A stretch of DNA of 64,000 nucleotides from Halomonas sp. 25-S5 (GCF_029889845.1 NZ_JARANV010000004.1:1-64000), one strand, 5' to 3'. Shown: positions 34,661 to 43,824, counted from the first letter of the stretch. Notes: generated by a model not told the origin, from the letters alone. A program made the numbers and translations.

Positions 34661-35490
34661 CCAGCGCGCTGGTGCCCTTCGAGGCCGAGGTCGTCGGCTG
34701 CAAGGACGAGACCCCGGACATGTTCAGCCTGCAGCTGCGCTTCACCGACCCCGAGGTGCAGGCCGCCTACCGCTTCTCGATGGGCCAGTTCAACATGCTC
34801 TACCTGCCGGGCATGGGCGAGGTGCCGATCTCCATCGTCTCCGACCCCGACGAGCGGGAGATGATCGACCACACCATCCGCAAGGTCGGCTCGGTCACCC
34901 GTAACCTGGGGCGGCTCGAGGTCGGCGACCGGCTCGGCCTGCGCGGCCCCTACGGTCGCGGCTGGCCCACCGAGGAGGCCGAGGGCACCGACCTGGTGAT
35001 CGTCACCGGGGGGCTTGGCTGCGCCCCGTCGGTCTCGCTGATCGAGTACGTGCTGCACCGCCGCGGACGCTACGGCCGCATGCATATCATCCAGGGGGTC
35101 AAGCACTCCAACGACCTGATCTGGCGCGACCGCTACGACGCCTGGCGACAGCACCCGGACGTCGAGGTCTACCTGACCGCCGACACCGGCGACACCTTCT
35201 GGCCCTGGCATGTCGGCCCGGTGACCCAGTTCTTCGAGCGCATCGACGTCGACCCGGCGCGCTGCTCGGTCTTCATCTGCGGCCCCGAGGGCATGATGCG
35301 GGCGGTGATCAAGGCGATGCGCGAGCGCGAGGTGCCGGAAGAGCGGATCTGGCTCAGCATGGAGCGCAACATGCACTGCGCCATCGGCTCCTGCGGCCGC
35401 TGCCAACTGGGGCCCAAGTTCGTGTGCCGTGACGGCCCGGTCTTCACCTGCCGCGAACTGGCGCCCTACCTCTCGCACAAGGGAGTCTGA
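34657..35490 (+). CDS. hydG: Group 3b [NiFe] hydrogenase gamma subunit, FAD/NAD(P)-binding
   Basis: 277 residues of the ferredoxin-NADP reductase fold. RFSMGQFNMLYLPGMGEVPISI is the FAD part and VTGGLGCAPSVSLIEYVL the nucleotide-binding loop. A C-terminal Cys set (CAIGSCGRCQLG, then CRDGPVF) holds a 2Fe-2S cluster. It links H2 oxidation to NADP+ reduction, or the reverse. Two bases separate it from the small subunit gene. Confidence 0.93.
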   Translation: MTSALVPFEAEVVGCKDETPDMFSLQLRFTDPEVQAAYRFSMGQFNMLYLPGMGEVPISIVSDPDEREMIDHTIRKVGSVTRNLGRLEVGDRLGLRGPYGRGWPTEEAEGTDLVIVTGGLGCAPSVSLIEYVLHRRGRYGRMHIIQGVKHSNDLIWRDRYDAWRQHPDVEVYLTADTGDTFWPWHVGPVTQFFERIDVDPARCSVFICGPEGMMRAVIKAMREREVPEERIWLSMERNMHCAIGSCGRCQLGPKFVCRDGPVFTCRELAPYLSHKGV

Positions 35491-35492
35491 CC

Positions 35493-36314
35493 ATGACCAC
35501 CGCGCCCCCCCGCCCGCGCATCGCCGTGCACAAGTTCAGCTCCTGCGACGGCTGCCAGCTGGCCTTCCTCAACCTGGGCGAGCCCCTGCTGGCCCTGGCC
35601 GAGACGGTCGATATCCTGCACTTCGCCGAGGCCGGCCCGGTCGACGAGGAGGCAGAGGTCGACATCGCCTTCGTCGAGGGCAGCGTGGCCACCTCCCAGG
35701 ACGCCGCACGCCTGAGCGGTATCCGCCAGCGCAGCCGCTTCCTGGTCACCATCGGCGCCTGCGCCACCGCCGGCGGCATCCAGGCGCTGCGCAACCTCCA
35801 CGACGCCGACGAGTGGGTGTCCGGGGTCTATGCCCAGCCCGAGCATATCGACCTGCTCGCCGACTCGACCCCGATTGCCGAGAGCGTCAGGGTCGACCTG
35901 GAGCTCTGGGGCTGCCCGGTCAGCGGCGAACAGGTGCTCGGTGCCACCAAGTCGCTGCTGGCCGGCCACCTGCCCCGGGTCGACCACAGTGCGGTGTGCA
36001 TGGAGTGCAAGCGCCAGCAGGCGGTGTGCGTGATGGTCGCCCAGGGCCGGCCCTGCATGGGCCCGGTCACCAGCACCGGCTGCGGCGCGATCTGCCCCCG
36101 CTTTCAGCGCGACTGCTACGCCTGCTACGGGCCCGCCGTGCAGGCCAACGTCTCGGCACTGGCCAGCCACCTGGCCGATACCGGCATGCCGGCTGACGAG
36201 GTCGCCCGGCGCCTGCTGTTTATCAACGGTCATGCCGAGCCCTTCAAGAGTGAGGGCCTGGACTGGCAGGCACGGGTCATCCAGCGTCAGGGCAGCGAGG
36301 AGGAGCAGGGATGA
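35493..36314 (+). CDS. hydD: Group 3b [NiFe] hydrogenase small (delta) subunit
   Basis: 273 residues. KFSSCDGCQLAFLNL holds the first proximal-cluster Cys pair, GACATAGGIQ the next, and further Cys lie in WGCPVSG, VCMECKRQQAVC and GRPCMGPVTSTGCGAICP. There is no twin-arginine signal, so the enzyme stays in the cytosol. It passes electrons from the NiFe site to HydB. Overlaps hydA by four bases. Confidence 0.94.
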   Translation: MTTAPPRPRIAVHKFSSCDGCQLAFLNLGEPLLALAETVDILHFAEAGPVDEEAEVDIAFVEGSVATSQDAARLSGIRQRSRFLVTIGACATAGGIQALRNLHDADEWVSGVYAQPEHIDLLADSTPIAESVRVDLELWGCPVSGEQVLGATKSLLAGHLPRVDHSAVCMECKRQQAVCVMVAQGRPCMGPVTSTGCGAICPRFQRDCYACYGPAVQANVSALASHLADTGMPADEVARRLLFINGHAEPFKSEGLDWQARVIQRQGSEEEQG

Positions 36315-37612
36315 GTCGCACCACGCGAACCGGCGAGATCCATGTGCCCATCCTGGCGCGGGTCGAGGGCGAGGGCGCCCTGGACCTTCGCATCGAGGCG
36401 GGCCGGATCGAAGAGTTGAAACTGCGGATCTTCGAGCCGCCCCGGCTGTTCGAGAAGCTGCTCGAGGGGCGCAGCACCCAGGACGTGATCGACAGCGTGG
36501 CCCGCATCTGCGGCATCTGCCCCGTGGCCTACCAGATGAGTGCGGTGGCGGCGATCGAGTCGATCCTCGGCGTCACCCCCGGCCCCTGGGTGGAGGCAAT
36601 GCGCCGGGTGATGTACTGCGGCGAGTGGCTGCAGAGTCACAGCCTGCACATCCACCTGCTGGCCGCCCCCGACTTCCTCGGCTACGAGAGCGCCCCGGCG
36701 ATGGCCCGGGACTACCCGGACGAGGTGCGCCGCGGCCTGCGGCTCCAGGGGCTCGGCAACGAGATCCTCCGCACCTTCGGCGGCCGCTCGGTGCACCCGG
36801 TCGGTGTCTGTCCCGGCGGCTTCTTCCATGCCCCCGAGGCGGCCACCATCGAGGCCCTTCGACAGCGCCTGGCGGAAGGCCTCGAGGAGGCCCGCGAGCT
36901 GATCGCCTGGACGGCCGGACTCCCCATCCCCGAGGACGACCAGGACTTCGTCTCGGTGTCGCTGCGCCATCCCCGTGACTACCCCATCACCGCGGGCCGC
37001 ATCGTCTCCGACCAGGGGCTCGACATCGACCCGGCCGACTTCGAGCAGCGCTTCCGGGAGTTCCAGGTCCCCCACTCGACGGCCCTGCACGCCCAGCTCG
37101 ACGACCACCCCTACCTGGTCGGCCCGCTGGCCCGCCTCAACAACAACCTCGACCGGCTGCCCGCCGAGACGAGGCAGCTGCTCGACGACTGCGGCGTGGC
37201 CTTCCCCAGTCGCAACATGTTCCACAGCATCGTCGCCCGGGCGGTGGAGATGCATGTCGCCCTCAGCGAGGCGCTGCGCCTCACCGAGGACTACGAGCCC
37301 GCCGCCGAGCCCCATGCCGAGGCGCCCGCCCGGGCCGGGGTCGGCGTCGGCTGCACCGAGGCCCCCCGCGGCATCCTCTGGCACCGCTATGAACTCGACG
37401 AGGAGGCCCGGGTCGTGGAGGCGCGGATCGTCCCGCCGACCAGCCAGAACCAGGCGCGGATGGAGGAGGACCTCGCGGCGAGCCTGACGCGCTTCGGCCT
37501 GGAGCGTGACGACGACGCCCTGCGGCTGCACGGCGAGATGGTGATCCGCAACTACGACCCCTGCATCTCCTGCGCCACCCACTTCCTGGACTTCCATGTC
37601 TTGCGAAAATGA
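36311..37612 (+). CDS. hydA: Group 3b [NiFe] hydrogenase large (alpha) subunit
   Basis: 433 residues. The NiFe ligands are present: RICGICP near residue 62 and DPCISCATH near the end. A nine-residue tail (FLDFHVLRK) after that His is the peptide removed by the maturation protease once nickel is inserted, so this is a normal, cleavable form. It catalyses reversible H2 oxidation. Its end overlaps the protease gene by 17 bases. Confidence 0.95.
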   Translation: MSRTTRTGEIHVPILARVEGEGALDLRIEAGRIEELKLRIFEPPRLFEKLLEGRSTQDVIDSVARICGICPVAYQMSAVAAIESILGVTPGPWVEAMRRVMYCGEWLQSHSLHIHLLAAPDFLGYESAPAMARDYPDEVRRGLRLQGLGNEILRTFGGRSVHPVGVCPGGFFHAPEAATIEALRQRLAEGLEEARELIAWTAGLPIPEDDQDFVSVSLRHPRDYPITAGRIVSDQGLDIDPADFEQRFREFQVPHSTALHAQLDDHPYLVGPLARLNNNLDRLPAETRQLLDDCGVAFPSRNMFHSIVARAVEMHVALSEALRLTEDYEPAAEPHAEAPARAGVGVGCTEAPRGILWHRYELDEEARVVEARIVPPTSQNQARMEEDLAASLTRFGLERDDDALRLHGEMVIRNYDPCISCATHFLDFHVLRK

Positions 37613-38168
37613 GTCACGCGGGACGGGGGCATACGGGAATGAGCCACGCCCGGCCGGACCCAGCCAGGCCCGGCAGGAGGGGGCCGACGGCCGGCCGGCG
37701 GGCCATGCCTATCTCTTCGGCCTCGGCTCGCCCCATGGCGGGGACCGGCTGGGCTGGCTGGCCGCCGATGGCCTGCGCGACGCGTTGGCCGGCCGCGACG
37801 ACGTCAGCGTCGACTGCCTCGCCCAGCCCGTCGACCTCTTCCTCCACGCGGTGACGGCGAGCGACCGCCTGCTGCTGGTCGACGCCATGCGGGGCCAGGG
37901 GCCACCCGGCACCCTCAAGGCCTTCGCCCCGGGGGAACTCCCCACGGCCGCCGCGCGGCTGTCATCACACGGCCTCGACCTGGCGGGCACCCTGGCGCTG
38001 GTCGAGGCCCTGGGGCTCTTCCGGGCGGGCATCCGGGTCATCGGCATCGAGATGCCGGAAAAAACAGGCCCCGACACGCCTGGCCCCGAGATGACGGCAC
38101 CAGGGCTCGACGCCGCCCAGGCCCGGCGACTGCACGCGGCGGTGCTGGACTGGCTCGACGCCGGCTAG
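37596..38168 (+). CDS. [NiFe] hydrogenase maturation protease
   Basis: 190 residues. After a divergent 38-residue start, LFGLGSPHGGDRLGWLAAD carries the metal-sensing Asp of the family (usually GN...DDG.G; here the first Asp is changed to His-Gly), and LLLVDAMRG the second conserved Asp. A His of SSHGLDLAGTLAL matches the third nickel-sensing residue. It should cut the tail of HydA. The family is clear from position and motifs; the altered first motif is typical of the group 3b type. Its stop TAG overlaps that of the Lrp gene. Confidence 0.85.
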   Translation: MSCENESRGTGAYGNEPRPAGPSQARQEGADGRPAGHAYLFGLGSPHGGDRLGWLAADGLRDALAGRDDVSVDCLAQPVDLFLHAVTASDRLLLVDAMRGQGPPGTLKAFAPGELPTAAARLSSHGLDLAGTLALVEALGLFRAGIRVIGIEMPEKTGPDTPGPEMTAPGLDAAQARRLHAAVLDWLDAG

Positions 38169-38662
38169 GCGCCCCGGCCCTCGCCCTCGAATCGCGTCAA
38201 CGGCAGCGGGCCGTGCTCCTTGACGGTCTGGATGGCGAAGTTGCTGCGGATGTCGCTGATGCCCGGCAGGCGCAGCAGGGTCCCGGTCAGGAAGTGCTCG
38301 TAGGCCGCCAGATCCGCCACCACCACCTGCAGCAGGAAGTCCGACTCCCCCGACACCAGGTGAGCGGAGACCACCTCCGGCAGCGCCACGACCGCCTCGC
38401 GGAAGGCGTTGGCCTGAGCCTCGTGGTGGCGCTCCACCTTGATGCCGACGAAAACGGTGAGGCCGAGGCCCACCCCGCCGCGGTCCAGCTCGGCGTGGTA
38501 GCCGCGGATCAGCCCCGCCGCCTCCAGCTGGCGAACCCGGCGCAGGCAGGGCGAGGGCGAGAGGTTCACCTCCTCGGCCAGCTGCACGTTGCTCAGCCGG
38601 GCGTCGCGCTGCAGTGCCGCCAGGAGGCGACGATCGATGGCATCCAACCGATACCTTGGCAT
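38165..38662 (-). CDS. Lrp/AsnC-family transcriptional regulator
   Basis: 165 residues. An N-terminal helix-turn-helix (LDAIDRRLLAALQRDARLSNVQLAEEVNLSPSPCLRRV is the standard layout) precedes the RAM sensor domain with its VVSAHLVSGESDFLLQVV motif, which binds amino acids. It is divergent from a LysE-type exporter at 38842, so it probably controls amino-acid export. A single CTAG at 38165-38168 supplies both its stop and that of the converging protease gene. Confidence 0.93.
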   Translation of the reverse strand: MPRYRLDAIDRRLLAALQRDARLSNVQLAEEVNLSPSPCLRRVRQLEAAGLIRGYHAELDRGGVGLGLTVFVGIKVERHHEAQANAFREAVVALPEVVSAHLVSGESDFLLQVVVADLAAYEHFLTGTLLRLPGISDIRSNFAIQTVKEHGPLPLTRFEGEGRGA

Positions 38663-38841
38663 GAAACGTCTCCCTCTCCTTTTCCATTGGCACTTTCTGC
38701 CAACGTTATCCGCCTTCCGGGTCGATTTCGCAAGGACCTGCCGGCGCCCCCGAGGCTAGACTGGCACGGTGCTGACGCAAGGTGTCACGCGCCAGGCATG
38801 TCGCGACCGGACAGTTCGCAACAAGGGGGGGAGGCGAGTCC

Positions 38842-39447
38842 ATGGAGCTGTGGCTGTTCATCGGTGCCCTGGCGGCGGTCTACCTGCTGCCCGGCCCCGA
38901 CATGTTGCTGGTGCTGCAGACCGGCAGCCTGCAGGGGCACGCCCGGGCGCTGGCCACCGCGGCGGGACTCGCCATGGCGCGCGGCGTGCACGTCGCCCTG
39001 GCCGCCCTGGGGCTGGCCACGCTGTTCGCCACCGCGCCCTGGACCTTCGATGCGGTGCGCTACGCGGGCGGTGCCTACCTGGCCTGGATCGGCCTTCAGC
39101 TGTTTCGCTCCCCCGCCGTCACCCCGGACATCGAGCCGGGCCGGCCGTCAGTGCCCGCCGCCGGCCTCCGTCGCGGCCTGCTGACCAACCTGCTCAACCC
39201 CAAGTCGCTGCTGTTCTGCTCGGTGCTGCTGCCCCAGTTCGTGCATCCCGGCGAGGGCGCCGTGCTGCTGCAGTTCGCCCTGCTGGGTGGCCTGCTGGTG
39301 GGCATCGGCCTGCTGTTCGATGCCGGTTACGCCACCCTGGGAGCCGCCCTGCAGCGCTGGTTTGCCGGCAGCCCGCTGCGGGCGCGCCTGCAGCGCTGGA
39401 CCTTCGGCTCGCTGATGATCGCCTTCGCCCTGCGCCTGGCCGCCTGA
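38842..39447 (+). CDS. LysE/RhtB-family amino-acid exporter
   Basis: 201 residues from ATG 38842 with GGGGGAGG upstream; an in-frame upstream start would lack a ribosome site. Six hydrophobic segments, and the family landmarks PGPDMLLVLQ and NLLNPKSLLF, identify the exporter family. It sits in the inner membrane and pumps amino acids or related compounds out; which one is unknown. Controlled in all likelihood by the divergent Lrp-type gene. Confidence 0.92.
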   Translation: MELWLFIGALAAVYLLPGPDMLLVLQTGSLQGHARALATAAGLAMARGVHVALAALGLATLFATAPWTFDAVRYAGGAYLAWIGLQLFRSPAVTPDIEPGRPSVPAAGLRRGLLTNLLNPKSLLFCSVLLPQFVHPGEGAVLLQFALLGGLLVGIGLLFDAGYATLGAALQRWFAGSPLRARLQRWTFGSLMIAFALRLAA

Positions 39448-39563
39448 GGGGCCGGCCTTGTCCTGCGTCAAGACGCCACCGTTGTCTCCCGGCGGCTCAT
39501 CCCCACCCTGTGCCATAGTGGAGCAATACTCATCGACGCCCCCACCAATGAAAGGAGACCCCG

Positions 39564-41030
39564 ATGCAGGAACGTGAGGTCGATATCGCCATCATCGGCG
39601 CCGGCAGCGCCGGATTGAGCGCCTGGCACGCCGCCCGCAAGCACAGCGACAGTGTGCTGCTGATCGAGGGCGGGGCCTATGGCACCACCTGTGCCCGCGT
39701 CGGCTGCATGCCCTCGAAGCTGCTGATCGCCGCCGCCGAATCCGCCCACCACGCCCGCGATGCCGGCGGCTTCGGCGTGCGCACCGGCCCCGTGGAGGTG
39801 GACGGGCGCGCCGTCATGGAGCGCGTCCAACGCGAACGCGACGGCTTCGTGGGGCGCGTGATGAAGACGGTGGAGCGCCTCGGCGAGGAGAACCGCCTCG
39901 AGGGCCATGCGCGCTTCGAGGACCCGCACAACCTGATCGTCGGCGAGCATACCCGCGTGACGGCGCGTAACATCGTCATCGCCACCGGCTCGCGCGGCAC
40001 CTGGCCGGGCTTCTTCGAGGCGGCCGGCGACCGGCTGGTCGTCAACGACGATGTCTTCGAGTGGGACGACCTGCCCGAGTCGGTCGCCGTCTTCGGCCCC
40101 GGCGTGATCGGCCTGGAGCTCGGCCAGGCGCTCCACCGGCTGGGCGTGCGCCTGCGGGTCTTCGGCGTGGGCGGCGCCCTGGGCCCCTTCCAGGACGAGG
40201 CCGTCAGGGACTACGCCGACCGCACCTTCAACGAGGCGTTCTACGTCGACCCCGACGCCAAGGTGGAGAGCATCGAGCGCGACGGCGACGCCGTGGTGAT
40301 CACCTTCCTCGAGCGCGATACCGGCAAGCGCCTCACCGAGCGCTTCGACTACCTGCTCGCGGCCACCGGCAGGCGTGCCAATGTCGACCGGCTCGACCTG
40401 GAGAAGGCCGGCCTGGCCGTCGACGACAAGGGCGTGCCCCACTACAACCGCTTCACCCTGCAGTGCCGCAATGCCGATGACAGCCCCAGCCACGTCTTCA
40501 TCGCCGGCGATGCCAACCAGGCGCTGCCGTTGCTGCACGTCGCCAATACCGAGGGGCGGATCGCCGGCGACAACGCCGGGCGCTACCCGGAACTGCGCGC
40601 CGGCACCCGCAACGTCCCCCTCGCCGTGGTCTTCACCGACCCGCAGATGGCCACCCTCGGTACCAGCCGCGCCGAGCTGGAAAGCCAGTACGGCGGCTGC
40701 GACTGCATCGCCACCGGCGAGGCCTCCTTCGAGGACCAGGGGCGGGCCATGGTGATGCGCCAGAACCGCGGCCTGATGCGCCTCTACGCCGAGCACGGCT
40801 CGGGTCAGTTCCTGGGCGCCGAGCTGTTCGGTCCGCGGGTCGAACACATGGCGCACCTGCTGGCCTGGATGCTGGAGCAGAAGCTCAGCGTAAGCCGCAT
40901 CCTCGAGATGCCCTTCTACCACCCGGTGCTGGAAGAAGGCCTGCGCGGTGCCCTGCGCGACCTCAATGCCAACCTGCAGCAGGGCCCGGCCATCACCGAG
41001 CGCTGCATGGAGTGCGGGCCCGGAGACTGA
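39564..41030 (+). CDS. Dihydrolipoamide dehydrogenase (E3) family protein
   Basis: 488 residues with AAAGGAG upstream. IIGAGSAGLSA binds FAD, TTCARVGCMPSKLL near residue 45 is the redox disulfide, FGPGVIGLELGQ binds NAD, and FYHPVLEEGL near residue 455 is the His-Glu active-site pair. It reoxidises dihydrolipoamide and makes NADH. It could serve the E1/E2 complex at 18385-21717, which has no E3 of its own. A C-terminal CMEC is unusual. Followed after two bases by the patatin gene. Confidence 0.9.
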   Translation: MQEREVDIAIIGAGSAGLSAWHAARKHSDSVLLIEGGAYGTTCARVGCMPSKLLIAAAESAHHARDAGGFGVRTGPVEVDGRAVMERVQRERDGFVGRVMKTVERLGEENRLEGHARFEDPHNLIVGEHTRVTARNIVIATGSRGTWPGFFEAAGDRLVVNDDVFEWDDLPESVAVFGPGVIGLELGQALHRLGVRLRVFGVGGALGPFQDEAVRDYADRTFNEAFYVDPDAKVESIERDGDAVVITFLERDTGKRLTERFDYLLAATGRRANVDRLDLEKAGLAVDDKGVPHYNRFTLQCRNADDSPSHVFIAGDANQALPLLHVANTEGRIAGDNAGRYPELRAGTRNVPLAVVFTDPQMATLGTSRAELESQYGGCDCIATGEASFEDQGRAMVMRQNRGLMRLYAEHGSGQFLGAELFGPRVEHMAHLLAWMLEQKLSVSRILEMPFYHPVLEEGLRGALRDLNANLQQGPAITERCMECGPGD

Positions 41031-41032
41031 GC

Positions 41033-41977
41033 ATGACGCCACGGCTCATCATGCCCCGGCTCGCGTTTGCCCTGTTCACCGCCGCCCTGCTGGCGGCGGC
41101 CCCGGGCGCGCCGGCATCCCCCGATACCCCGTCGCCCCGTCCGACCATCGGCCTGGCGCTGGGCTCGGGTGGCGCCAACGGCCTGGCGCACATCGCCATC
41201 CTGCAGGTCTTCGACGATCTCGGGATCGTGCCCGACCGTATCGTCGGCACCAGCATCGGCGCGGTCATCGGCGGGCTCTATGCCGCGGGTCTCCCGGCCG
41301 AGGCGATCCGTGACATCTTCGACGACGTGGCCGGCTCACCGCTGGATGCCCTCTCGGGCCTGGCCGAATCGGAGGTGGATCTGTCGGCGCTGGTACCGTT
41401 CGGGCGCGACGATGCCGGGCTGCTCGATTCGGCGGGCTTCCTGCGCTTCCTGGCCGGCCAGACCGAGGTTCGCACCTTCGACGAACTGCGTATCCCGCTG
41501 GTGGTGGTGGCCACCGACTACTGGACGACGGACAGCGTGGCCATTGACGAGGGGCTGCTGTTTCCGGCCATCGAGGCCAGCATGGCGGTGCCGGGGCTCT
41601 TCATGCCCGTCCACCGTGGCGAACAGCTGCTGATCGATGGCGGCACCTCCAATCCCCTGCCCTTCGACCTGCTGCAAGGTGAAGTCGACCTGGTCATCGC
41701 GGTGGACGTCTCGGGGAGCCGCCAAATGACGGATGGAGAACAGGTCGGCCTGACCGACATGCTGTTCAACAGCTTCAAGATCATGCAACAGACGATCATC
41801 CGACAGGCGCTGCGCCACCAGCCACCCGACCTCTACCTGCGCCCGGAGACCCAAGGCGTGCGCCTGCTGCACTTCAACCGCATCGACGAGATCCTGCGCC
41901 AGACCCAGCCCGCGGCCGAGGAGCTTCGCGACCTGCTGGAGGACTCGCTGGCCCTGCAAGCCGATGAAAGCCGATGA
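41033..41977 (+). CDS. Patatin-like phospholipase, secreted
   Basis: 314 residues. A signal peptide ends at about residue 22-25 ([10 protein letters not shown]). The oxyanion loop [14 protein letters not shown], nucleophile in [10 protein letters not shown] and Asp in LIDGG make the full Ser-Asp dyad of patatins; it resembles the RssA/YchK-type fold. It should hydrolyse acyl esters in the periplasm or outer membrane. It starts two bases after the lipoamide dehydrogenase stop. The stop TGA and last residues (ADESR) lie in a 10-bp tandem repeat, so the exact C-terminus depends on repeat number. Confidence 0.9.
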   Translation: MTPRLIMPRLAFALFTAALLAAAPGAPASPDTPSPRPTIGLALGSGGANGLAHIAILQVFDDLGIVPDRIVGTSIGAVIGGLYAAGLPAEAIRDIFDDVAGSPLDALSGLAESEVDLSALVPFGRDDAGLLDSAGFLRFLAGQTEVRTFDELRIPLVVVATDYWTTDSVAIDEGLLFPAIEASMAVPGLFMPVHRGEQLLIDGGTSNPLPFDLLQGEVDLVIAVDVSGSRQMTDGEQVGLTDMLFNSFKIMQQTIIRQALRHQPPDLYLRPETQGVRLLHFNRIDEILRQTQPAAEELRDLLEDSLALQADESR

Positions 41978-42013
41978 AAGCCGATGAAAGCCGATGAAAG
42001 CCGATGAAAGCCA
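41957..42013 (+). repeat. 10-bp tandem repeat across the patatin stop
   Basis: CCGATGAAAG occurs five times without break at 41961-42010, with partial flanks. In frame it reads GCC GAT GAA AGC CGA TGA, so the first two units provide the last residues and the stop of the patatin gene. Loss of one unit would shift the frame and change the end of the protein. Confidence 0.85.
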
Positions 42014-42069
42014 GCGCAGGGTCCCTGATAATCAGGGAGGTGCAATACGTCGTCAGGCAAACTACTGAC

Positions 42070-42279
42070 AGCTCCCTTTCTTGACCATCGGTTATAGCGC
42101 ATATAGACAGTGTACCAGCGACCGAAGGCATCCGGCAGATCACGCCAGGGAGCGCCAGTCCGAGCGGTCCAGAGAACGGCTTCCACGAATAGCCGGTTGT
42201 CCTTTGCCGTCACCCCGCGATCCGAGGCCTTGCCGGGAAGCAGGTGCTCGATTCACTCCCATTGGTCATCACTTAGCAT
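42070..42279 (-). pseudogene. Remnant of an IS5-type (IS427-like) transposase
   Basis: Read from ATG 42277-42279 the frame gives MLSDDQWE, a TGA at 42253-42255, then a continuous match to the N-terminus of IS427-group transposases ([38 protein letters not shown]-type YNRWSRKG). It ends after about 70 codons where unrelated sequence begins. With an internal stop and no catalytic domain it cannot move. Confidence 0.8.
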
Positions 42280-42286
42280 CAGCCTG

Positions 42287-42448
42287 GGAGCCTGTCGGGT
42301 TTGACCGATCGTAGCGAGAGAGACGGAGTTCGAGACAAGTTTATCGATCTGATGAGGAGAATAGCCCGCTATTTAACGAATCAGATCGAATGAAGTTGGC
42401 CGAAAGACCGGTTCTCGCAGTAGATCAGCGTTAAGTCCGACAGGCTCC
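42287..42448. mobile_element. 162-bp element with 12-bp inverted ends, IS end or MITE
   Basis: GGAGCCTGTCGG at 42287-42298 is repeated inverted at 42437-42448 without mismatch, and pairing continues imperfectly inwards. The unit lies directly upstream of the IS5-type remnant, so it is either the left end of that element or a small non-autonomous derivative. No target-site duplication was identified. Confidence 0.55.
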
Positions 42449-42468
42449 TGGTCATGGTTCATGCCGAA

Positions 42469-43824
42469 TCAGCGGTGCTGAAGTCCCGCTGCCTGGGCAC
42501 GTTTTGCCGCATACATGTCGGCATCGGCATGGCGGAACAACTGGTCTCGGTTCGTGCCATGGTCCGGGTAGAGCGCGGCACCGATACTGGTGGAGAGGGT
42601 CGCCGCACGTGACGGCAACACGATCGGCTCATCGAAGAGCTTGCGGATCTTGTCCATCACGATACCGACGGCATCCTCGCCGCGAATATTGGTCAACAGC
42701 ACGGTGAACTCGTCGCCCCCCATCCGGCCGATCATATCGGAATCACGCACGCACTGGACCAAGCGCCGCGCCACTTCGCAGAGCACCTGATCGCCCGCTT
42801 CATGGCCCAAGGTGTCGTTCACCTCCTTGAACTCATCCAGGTCCAGGTACAACAGCGCAAATTGGTCGCCCTGGCGCTGGGCGACCTGAAGCGCCATATC
42901 GACGTGGGCGTTGAACAGGGCCCGATTAGGCAAGCCGGTCAGCGGGTCGTAACGTGCCATTTGGTGCAAGCTGATTTCGGCCTGCTTGCGCTCGATGGCC
43001 GTGGCGACCTGAGTGGAGACGAACTGCAGCAGCTCCTTGTCCTGCTCTTGGTAACGAGCGCTACCGACATAACTCTGCACGACCACCGCCCCCAGGACGC
43101 CGGCCTGAGAGGTCAGCGGCACCCCCAGCCAGTCTTGCGTCTTGCCAGGCAGCGATACAACCGGCGCCTCAGCATCGTCGTTGACATCAAAGCGGTACAG
43201 GACAGCGCGGCCCTCACGAATGACCGTAGCGATCGGGTTTCCCGTGTCCAGCGGTCCGGGCATGGCGCCTATGGCCTGGTCGTCGGCCACGTACGGAAAA
43301 GAAAGTGCCTCGCAGGTATCGTCATACAACGCCACGAGGAAGTTATCGACCGGCAGCAGGTCGCAGATGACTCGATGAATATGCTGATAGAGCTCGGAGA
43401 GCCCCTCGGCGAGGTGGGCCGCCTCGGAAATTCGATAGATCGCACTCTGGATGCGTTCCGCGTGCTTCAGTAGCGTGATATCGCGCGCGACCGCAAGACG
43501 GATTCCCTCCGGCTCGGACCAGCGCGCCGACCACATGATATCGACGATTCGCCCGTCCTTGCGCACATAGCGATTCTCGAAATGCATCTGCGCCTGGCCG
43601 CGCATGATATCGCCGGCCGCTTCCAGGGTTCGCTGGCGGTCGTCCGGATGCACCAGATGTATCATCGACATGCCGATCATCTCGTCCGGCGTATAGCCAA
43701 AGATGCGCTCACAGGCGGCACTGACGAACACAAACCGACCCTCGGCATCCACCACGCAAACTGCATCGATCAGCAGGTCCATGATGCGAGTGCCAATAAA
43801 TTCGGTATTCAATGCCATGCCCAT
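42469..43824 (-). CDS. PAS-GAF diguanylate cyclase
   Basis: 451 residues. A PAS domain (about 8-125), a GAF domain (about 135-275) and a GGDEF domain (about 285-450) follow in order. The active-site motif is MGGDEF, and RDSD five residues before it is the inhibitory I-site. There is no membrane segment, so it senses an internal signal and makes c-di-GMP in the cytosol. ATG 43822-43824 and one two codons later are both possible. Codon use is less GC-rich than its neighbours. Confidence 0.92.
   Translation of the reverse strand: MGMALNTEFIGTRIMDLLIDAVCVVDAEGRFVFVSAACERIFGYTPDEMIGMSMIHLVHPDDRQRTLEAAGDIMRGQAQMHFENRYVRKDGRIVDIMWSARWSEPEGIRLAVARDITLLKHAERIQSAIYRISEAAHLAEGLSELYQHIHRVICDLLPVDNFLVALYDDTCEALSFPYVADDQAIGAMPGPLDTGNPIATVIREGRAVLYRFDVNDDAEAPVVSLPGKTQDWLGVPLTSQAGVLGAVVVQSYVGSARYQEQDKELLQFVSTQVATAIERKQAEISLHQMARYDPLTGLPNRALFNAHVDMALQVAQRQGDQFALLYLDLDEFKEVNDTLGHEAGDQVLCEVARRLVQCVRDSDMIGRMGGDEFTVLLTNIRGEDAVGIVMDKIRKLFDEPIVLPSRAATLSTSIGAALYPDHGTNRDQLFRHADADMYAAKRAQAAGLQHR

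Noticed and set aside
41961..42010. CRISPR-like array
   Set aside because: Units are 10 bp with no spacers; simple tandem repeat. No CRISPR array was seen anywhere in the window.
42070..42279. Functional IS5 transposase
   Set aside because: In-frame stop at codon 9 and loss of everything after about 70 codons.
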